Shown piece after piece: positions 56,416 through 64,000 of a stretch of DNA of 64,000 nucleotides. The first letter of the stretch is position 1; every line of letters starts with the position of its first letter. Both the position numbers and the translations under genes were made by a program. The DNA is from Spirodela intermedia (lineage: Eukaryota; Streptophyta; Magnoliopsida; Alismatales; Araceae): assembly GCA_902729315.2 (NCBI GenBank), contig LR746264.1, positions 250,501 to 314,500 of the forward strand. The letters are read 5' to 3'. The notes beneath the pieces were generated by a model. The model was not told the DNA's origin, ran no database searches, and saw nothing but the letters and a program-made list of their open reading frames with translations.

Positions 56416-59400
56416 GTCCGTCGCTAGTGGGCTTCGGGCCTTTGAGTTAAGAATACATGGAGGCCCGAACTTGAGACCTGGAAATGGGACAATCAACTTC
56501 AGCATGGGCCAGCTTCAGTAAAAAAATACAACTTTTTGTATATTATATTAATCACATCGTATTTCGGCTTTAGGACAATACGAGAGACAATCTAGAACAT
56601 TCTTGGAGAAATGCCGACCCCCCATGAAAAGTCGGCGAGTGGAGCCCACAGGAACGCCCACTCGTTAAGAAATCGCTCTGCCCGGACCTAGACGCCTCGA
56701 CCACTGGTAGTAGGTGTTGTTGATGAACGTGGGCCGGTGGTGGCCTAACCCAGTAAGTACTTAGCAACCGGTAGCGGCCTTTAAGCACAAGTCCAGCCAA
56801 CCCTCACCGAATCGTTCGGTCTGAACGGGTATAATCCGACCCGAATCTATCCAGGTAGGCTGTAATCGGGTCGGTTGGGCTGAACCATAAGCACAACTTA
56901 GCGAAATTAATAGTGATAGCATAATATTAAAAATTGAGGAATATTCGTGAACAAGTTTATCATGCAGGAAATTGCACTTGATCATCATCAAGCTTACCTA
57001 ATTATATACGATTTAATCATACACTCACATTTAGTTATCAAAATATACAATTCAAAGTAAATTTGAAATAACAATATGGGCCTATTTCTTGAATGAACAA
57101 TGACACTTGTTGCACTAGGATTGATCACTTCTCAGTAACAAAAAAAAACGAATTAATTTTTCACTATCACTTATCAGTTAATGTAATTTTTTTCATTGCA
57201 CATCTATTTAATAACTAATGAACCAAGGATATGCTATCAATAAGAGTCAACTCAGACCTGTGAGTCTCACACAACCAAGATCAAGAAGCCTAAAGCAGTG
57301 TAAGCTGATGGATTGACTACCCATATGTGCATGGGACTGAGGGGCATGTGCATGCCTTCAGTTCCTGGCCCGGTAACAATATTTGTCAGTGGTTGTACAC
57401 GTGAAGTTGTGCAGATGGCGGCAGAGTTACATGATGATCTTTCAAGGATTAACTATGTAATCAGCGAAAGGTTGAATGGTGGATCACATCAATGTAAGGG
57501 GCTTTTAACTTAGGATCAGCATGAATAGGAGCAATGGCCAGTAATAGCCTCAAGATGTCACCTCTGCACACTCCACGAAGCAAAAGAGAGCAAAAGAACT
57601 TCTTTTTCAAGAACTGATTTTAATTCGTGATAAGTTTTCATATTTACTAGAAATGGATAATGTGCACTTTACTTTTTAAAAAGCTATGGCTACATCAATT
57701 TGGTTTTAAAATATGTTTCAAGATCATCCCATGGATGTCTTCTTGGATGATTTGACATAAATATTTCATAACATTTGATTTGATTGTTTGCATCTTTTGA
57801 ATGGTCGGATTTGTGTATCTGGGTAGTTGGTGACAATTTGTTTTATAAAATTACCAATGCAACATTAACTGATTCGATTTCTCGAAGTATGGCCACTCAA
57901 CTCATCCATGTATACAAGATGGGGTGATGATGAGACATTTCTTGGGTAAGGTCCACGAATGCATACTTGATTGAATTTGGTTTAAATATCCTAGTAATTG
58001 ATATCTAAGTAGTTCTCCTTCTCAAAGTTGAACAGCCTTCATAGGACTCTCGAGTCTTGAGAAAATTCACATGATAACCTCTATTCTTGAACCATATGGA
58101 ACCCTAGATAGGATTGGATACCATGTGGGTGATTGAGGTATTATAGTCTTACGGCAAGGAATGTTGTATCTAACTTTTTATGTGTGTTCTGAAGACCACA
58201 ATGAGGGAAATTAAGTTACTCTAGCTTCATGCTTACTCAACCAATCCACCTCTACTTTATGCATCTATGGAATCATTTGGGGGAAAAGGAACAGAAAAGT
58301 GAATGACCAAACACCTTGGAGGCTGGATCTCCCCTTGAGAAGATCTTTGACAGGACATGGAGAATAAGACATTTCCCTAAAGGGTCAGAAGAATTGGGAC
58401 TCTAAACTGCCGAAAATAACCCACCATCTAATACGTTCCTATCTACCTTACTCTTTTACAACCCAGCCCAAAACCGAAGTCATGAAAGGAAGAACACATT
58501 GGGCCCCCTGTGAGGACTTTGATTGATGTTTGTGCTTGAAAACTCTATAGGTAATTATTCTTATCACATGGATGTCCCATAATCATGGTAGTTGTCCCCG
58601 CTTCCACTCTCTCTCTCTCTCTCTCTCTAGACTTTTCTTAATGTTCATGTTGAGCGTAGGTCTTATAAAGCGATCACAATCATGTGGGTTCAGTCCACAT
58701 AGTGGATATCAGATTAAATCACGACCAAATGACACCTCTCCTTCTCTTTTGTCGTCCCCTCCACCACCCCCCATGTATTCTTTGTGCAAGTAGACTTAAT
58801 GTCGATGATACTAGACAACTAAACTTCCACATGTTCACATATAAATCCCCACATAACATTTTACTATTATATAGATTGGAAATATTGAGCTATCATCTCA
58901 TATAGATGGTTCAAATAAGCATGCAATTGCTACCTTCAGATTCAATAAAATTCGTCCCTTCCAATGCAAACATACAACTTTACCACATTCAAAATGGGCT
59001 AATAAGACCATGTCACATTATTGACTCCTTCAGCCAATCAAAATATAGAAAAATAACAGCCACAAAAAAAACACATTTATTACAGCATTTTCACGATTTA
59101 GTATCTATTCTAGAACATGTTTGATACATTAAAGAAGAAAATAAGGAACACCTCTTGATTATGGTACCACTTAAAGCATTTGACATGAAATTATGCAATG
59201 AATAAATGAAAAATTACAGCAACGTTTTTTTAAAAGGTGGTGAAGTATGGAGTGGCAAGTGACACCCTGGTGACCTCTCCTTTGAGTGTCATCTCCTCCT
59301 TGGTACCACTCTTAAAGAGAACGATTGAGTTGAGAGAGAAAATCGACGCATGAGATTTCTCTATTTGTTAGGAGTTAGTCTCTGAAATCTTATTTTCGAT

Positions 59401-60074
59401 CCTTACAAGTTTGTTCCTAAAGTGCGTCAATTTTTCTAGAAGTTAGATTTTTAAGAGATTTTTGACTATATTTATTGGATATGGGATGTGAAATGGCAGT
59501 GTGGTCAAAGTAACTAAAGCGCTTCTGCATTCTTTTGGAAATTCTACGACTCAAGGGATTGTGTCGTCATTGTGCATGTTGACTCGTCACTCCCCATTTA
59601 GTGAATTTGATTTATTTATTTTATTGGATTTGACACTAAAAACATATTTTTGTTGAATCATACATTATGGGAGAATAATTTCTACTAAGCTTTGTATTAA
59701 TTTTCACAATCCAATGTGGGGTCTTTTAGCCTTTAGTCCCGTCAAGGTTGTCCGCGGCCATTATCAGTCCAGCTGATAATTTTGGTCGGTGAAATGTCAA
59801 AGTTAGTAGGTCAACATCCCTCGAGCTGCCTCTCCCAATAGTGATTGGGTGAGCTCAACAGCACCATTTTTGTTTCTTGAGGCTGGACCTGGGCTTCAAT
59901 GGGTCCAGCTTTATACTCAGCTCCAGGCTATTCCTCACACCCCGGCGGGGCTCGGCAAGTAATACTCGTCCCGGCCCGTTGACTACCCCACCACATGGTG
60001 TATAGGCACCAATGCACAGTTTCCATAACGACAAAGAGGGGCCGACCTGATGCAATCCGATTACTGTAGCCAGA
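56085..60074. other. 4 kb AT-rich intergenic region
   Basis: The first 200 bases are the bZIP 3' untranslated region. A (GA)23 tract lies at 56367-56412 and a (CT)11 tract at 58607-58628. Positions 56900-59700 are AT-rich, with only short ORFs and no domain I can read. They resemble decayed repeat DNA, but I cannot assign a family. Confidence 0.5.
56367..56412. repeat. (GA)23 microsatellite
   Basis: Near-pure GA tract about 280 bases after the bZIP stop codon. Confidence 0.95.
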
Positions 60075-61356
60075 ATGGAGGCCATTTTATCAGGAATCGG
60101 GCCCGGAAACGCCCGTGTCTCATCTTATTTTCTTCCACCTTCCAAAAACTTCGCCCACCTCTCGCCGGATTCGGAGCCCTCTCTCTCCGGAGTCTCCATG
60201 AGCTCCCTTCCCGGGCCGTCGTCGCCCGGGAAACGGCTCGCTGAGCTGCTGCAGGAGCAGCAGGAGCCCTTCATGCTGGAGCTCTACGTTCTCAAGAACG
60301 GCTGTTCGAGGAGGATCGTCTTCTCGGAGCCCACGAGGACGTGCTGGCCCGGCGGCGCGTGGAGGTGGCTGCGGAGCCTGGGGGGGCACCGCTTTGCCCG
60401 GCGAAGGGAGGGGCTCCTCGGATCTTTGTTCAGCGTTCTTCATCACAGGAGGCCGCCGGAGGCTTCCGAATGGGAGGGAGGAGCTTCGGAGAGCGTAGGA
60501 GGAGATGGTGAAATAGAAGTAGGAAATTTCTGTCTCTACTATACCGGGGAATCTTGCTCAGGCCGAAGGAAAGTAGCTTCTGAGGGATTGCAGCAGGTTC
60601 ATGCAGACGGAGAGAGAAACAGTGGATGGGAGGGCCCAGAGGAGGAGCAGCAGCTCAGTCCCGTCTCGGTGCTGGAGCTACACTCTGACGATGCCTCTCC
60701 AGAACGTAATGACTGTGGTATGTTCATCTTTAATTTCTTACTAATATTCATCAGGTTAACGCCAATTCCTTCCAAAACGTTTTTATATGTAATATTAAAT
60801 CACTGATGATGAGTAAAAATATATAGAAACCGATGTCGATCCCTCACATCCTAACAGGTTCTTTCTTCCGTCATTCGATAATGATTTCTTGAAAATGGTC
60901 GATCTCCCAGGAGGAAACAAGGAAGAGAAGCCATCAACGTTGGCCATTTATCTGGCAGAGCAGGATTTGGAGAGCTCCGAGGAGCTCCGGCCGTCGGCCT
61001 CTTCAGCAGAGGATCTGCTTGAAGGGTCAGAGCAAGCCTCATCGGCTCCCTCCTTGGAGGAGGCAGGCGAGGAGACGCTCCACAGAAGGGACCCTAGGGT
61101 TCACCATGGCCAAGAGAGCTTGGGCTCTTACAGAGCTGGGAGAATCACTTGGAGTTGCGTCTTTACAAGGAGATGGCAGTTAGTGGGCGCCATGGCAGCG
61201 AGAGATTTGGTAGAAACAGATGCCTGCCATCCCTTCGCGAAGGAGATTGACGACGAAATAGGACACGCCCTCCTGGACGACCTCTTGGAAGAGTTCCTCT
61301 CACATTTAACCCAACCCACTGTCCATGCAGACTCTAACCCGCGCCGATGTCTATAA
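60075..61356 (+). CDS. Uncharacterised plant protein, possibly TRM27/28-like
   Basis: Exon 1 (60075-60717) and exon 2 (60827-61356) join in frame to 390 residues. Exon 1 contains GKRLAELLQEQQEPFMLELY, and near its end SPVSVLELHSDDASP; similar short motifs occur in some members of the plant TRM (TON1-recruiting) family, which act at the cortical cytoskeleton. The C-terminus has a helical acidic stretch (ACHPFAKEIDDEIGHALLDD) like the M-motif region at the end of TRM proteins. The rest is low in complexity. I propose the family from these motifs only. The exon 2 acceptor (ATATAG at 60826) is poor; CTCCCAG ending at 60910 would also keep frame. The ATG at 60075 is the first in frame. Confidence 0.55.
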
Positions 61357-64000
61357 TTTCTTGAGCTATACTTGTCGATTCTCTGTAGTTTCGGGGAACA
61401 AAAACATTCCCATAGTTTCTGCGTTGAGCGTAACTTCTTCTCCGGTAACGTTTTGGCTCTCGAATGCGGGGATGCCAGCATTTAAGGCTTACGTCTCTCT
61501 TCATTGAATCGCGTTAGAGATAGGAAAGAGAAAGGAAGAAGACCTGGAGTCATCTCCATCCCGGTGGGCCCTGCATGGTGGGTGCAGCAGTTGGGGAGTC
61601 CGTGGTCGGGTCACCATCTCCCGCACTTGCAATCCATGTGCAAATTAAATACAGTGAGATTTAAGTTAGACGAAATGAGAATCTAGGTATATTTTACCTT
61701 ATAGCGTGGAGGGAGGGGAGGAGGGGTGTCCCCGGAGAGATTTTATTGTAGATTGATGTATATGCGGGAACTTTCCTATAGCTTCTCCAGTAGCTAGAGG
61801 CAGGGACACGTCCCTCTTAGGGCATTTAAGCCATGAAAGTGAAATCCCAGCTCGTGGGGACTCACGTTAGAGTCGGCCGCGGGTATGGTCAGGAGGATGT
61901 AGTCTTCCACCCCTAGGGATTAGAACGAGATTGGCGTGAACGTTCATGTTGATGGGCTCATAAAAGACTAAGACATAAAGTACATCTTGCATATGCCGCT
62001 ACACGCACACATAGGCACATGTGTACCTACGGATCCACATTTTACTTTAGGAAAATGGGTTTTATGAATAAATCGAGCTTAGGCTCTCCACAAATTTTGA
62101 GGTCCATGGTACCCACCCTTAATTAGTACATGCTATCTATGTACTTAGAATTATATGAGGCTTATAATAGTGGAGTGATATTTTTCGAGTCAACCATGTG
62201 GTTTGGCTTCTCATAAAAGATTGATCAAGAATTAAGTGTTTGGCTCATTACATACGAGGACTTGTAATCACTACTAAGAGTATGTGGTGTGAGACAAGAC
62301 AAGAAATGTGAAATAGTAATATTAAAGAAGCAAGACGTCATGCTAATCAAAAACCAATTAGACACAAGTAAAGTGGTCCATATCTTTTGATCATGTAAGG
62401 TGTGTTGAGTTCCCTTTCCAACAAGTTCATTAAAGAATTAATTTCATTTTGGGAAAAGAGTGTAGGACTGGGACTTTATGTTTTTATATCATGAACTATC
62501 CTCTTCAAAGTTCAATTGGGCGTGATTGCAGTCCCAAAATACTTTACCATGATATTTTCCTTGCAGAGTTTTGTATAGTCATCTCTTTATTTCATTTTTC
62601 CGTCCATGTAAATTATATTTAATCTCTTAGTTTTTTTTTTACTAATCATGAGAAGCAGTCTCAAGATATGATACAACTATTTGAATAAAACCATGTGCTT
62701 TTGTCAAAGATAGTTTTACTCCCTTATTTGTTAAAGGAAAACTTAATTTCTTAATGAATATATAATATAATATATTGCTCATGAGTTAACTTTGCACCAT
62801 TGTGCCTTTAATATTGAAATTTTGGTCAAAAGAAAAATGGTTTAATATAATGTACTCCTTGCATACAATTCAAATAGTGCAAACATCAAGAAAATGATAC
62901 AAACCACATTCTTGATCTCCAAAACATAAATTTCCATCAAGTATAACTAGGACAGTCCGTTTCAAATAATATATATGTCATCAAAATTATCTAAATAATA
63001 TTACTAAATGCCAATCCTTTAATCTTTTAGACTACAGCTAATAATGTATTTTCAAATGGTACCTTCATGAAACAAGTAGACAATTTCCTTTAATTCATAA
63101 GAGGATTAATTTTATTCCTTAATTACGTCTATAATATAGAATCCACCCTTTTATAAACCTTTTAGATTCTTGCGATGTTGTCATAAGAAATTTTCTTTCC
63201 TAATTAATTATCCCAATTTCCATAATGAGGGACATTAATCCTCTATATTTAATGAGAAGTTGTCTTAATGTGACAATGAGGTAGCTGGGTTCCTTTGTTT
63301 ACATGAGAATAACTTGATACTTAACATAACATTATCGTGAATATAGAGTTCTTTGTCTAGTTCGAATAATTTGATATTTAATCCAACATTATTTTTTATA
63401 CAAAGTCCTTTGTCTAACATTTTCTTAATTTGATACAAATTTCATCTTATTATTGGCATTATATTTGCTAGATATGTGAGTATGATTGGTAGTCAACATT
63501 GTGACATGATTTAGCCTTATATGAGATCATAAAGATGGATGTATCCTCCACATACATTCTAATTTAGCAGTTTTCACCATATCTCCCATATTGTCATTCT
63601 TAATGGATGTTACTTTAACCTATGATTCTATGTAGTTTTATCATAATGTAACATTTAAAGTTTCCAAAGTCACTAAACTTGAGGCTAACTTTCATTTATA
63701 TATTTTGACGACATGCGTTAATGATTTCATTGCCTTCCACCCTTGAAGCAATATCGAATTAGATGTAACATAGCTTTATGAAGGTACATTTCAATAGTTA
63801 TCTCCGAAGTAACTCGTACCAGTATCATCACACAAATTCTCTTTTTGTAAAATTTCCATTACGGTTATTATAATTTCGTAATTCAAATTTGAGTCGCTAT
63901 CTGTAATATATATCTTACTTGCATCTCCCCTTAGTAATTAATGCATGCATAGAAAGTAAGTTTTCTGTGCAAATTATCAAACAAATTGTTAAATGACTCT
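61357..64000. other. AT-rich region at the right edge
   Basis: The first few hundred bases are the probable 3' region of the preceding gene. From 62050 to 64000 the sequence is strongly AT-rich with no ORF of note and no recognisable domain. I see nothing else in it. Confidence 0.5.

Noticed and set aside
1..64000. CRISPR arrays, bacterial operons or integrated virus
   Set aside because: All genes have plant introns and plant families; the only tandem arrays are microsatellites and the intronic minisatellite, and no viral protein is readable.

Overview
This window is nuclear DNA from a flowering plant. Its genes have many introns with plant-type splice sites, encode plastid-targeted proteins, and include plant-only families: phytosulfokine, BEL1-like homeodomain, VQ, PUB-ARM and S-type bZIP. 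GC-rich single-exon genes alternate with AT-rich intergenic DNA, and the GGCCCA/TGGGCC promoter words typical of plants are very common. The very high density of (GA)n/(CT)n microsatellites close to genes is characteristic, but I cannot name the species. A monocot or other non-Brassicaceae angiosperm is a guess from the GC-rich coding exons.

Layout, left to right. A PQ-loop membrane transporter gene (minus, cut by the left edge) is followed by the complete 10-exon HDR/IspH gene of the plastid MEP pathway (1828-5804, minus). Positions 5.8-12.4 kb hold no gene I can support, only microsatellites. A BEL1-like homeodomain gene (BLH2/BLH4 type, plus) occupies 12.4-15.4 kb. A single-exon IQ/BAG co-chaperone gene follows at 16.8-17.9 kb with heat-shock elements in its promoter. 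A lysophosphatidate acyltransferase gene (LPAT4/5 type, plus) is at 19.9-21.3 kb. A 17-exon leishmanolysin-like (M8) metalloprotease gene with EGF-like modules fills 22.1-29.9 kb (minus). DPMS2, a small subunit of dolichol-phosphate-mannose synthase, lies at 32.0-32.4 kb (plus).

From 32.9 to 37.8 kb there is an AT-rich island with a decayed Ty1/copia element and, beyond it, a 132-bp fragment of plastid 16S rRNA gene. Then come a small basic protein of unknown function (37.8-38.4 kb, minus), a U-box/ARM E3 ligase (40.2-41.5 kb, plus), a VQ protein (43.2-43.7 kb, plus) and, converging on it, an 8-exon RsmE-type rRNA methyltransferase gene (43.8-46.4 kb, minus). A PP2-A10-like membrane protein (47.6-48.9 kb, plus), a phytosulfokine precursor (51.4-51.7 kb, minus), a bZIP factor (55.6-56.1 kb, plus) and a two-exon uncharacterised gene (60.1-61.4 kb, plus) complete the set. 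The right-hand 2.6 kb is AT-rich and shows no gene.

The genes are ordinary housekeeping and regulatory genes and do not form a shared pathway. The unusual signals are structural. In the metalloprotease gene, the 3' splice site and first codons of exon 11 are present in five tandem copies. In the BEL1-like gene, intron 1 has a GC donor, and complementary (CT)25 and (GA)24 tracts flank exons 2-3. DPMS2 has a 117-nt intron that is fully open in frame. I found no previously undescribed multi-gene system. All exon models were made by eye from splice consensus and remembered family sequence, without transcript data.
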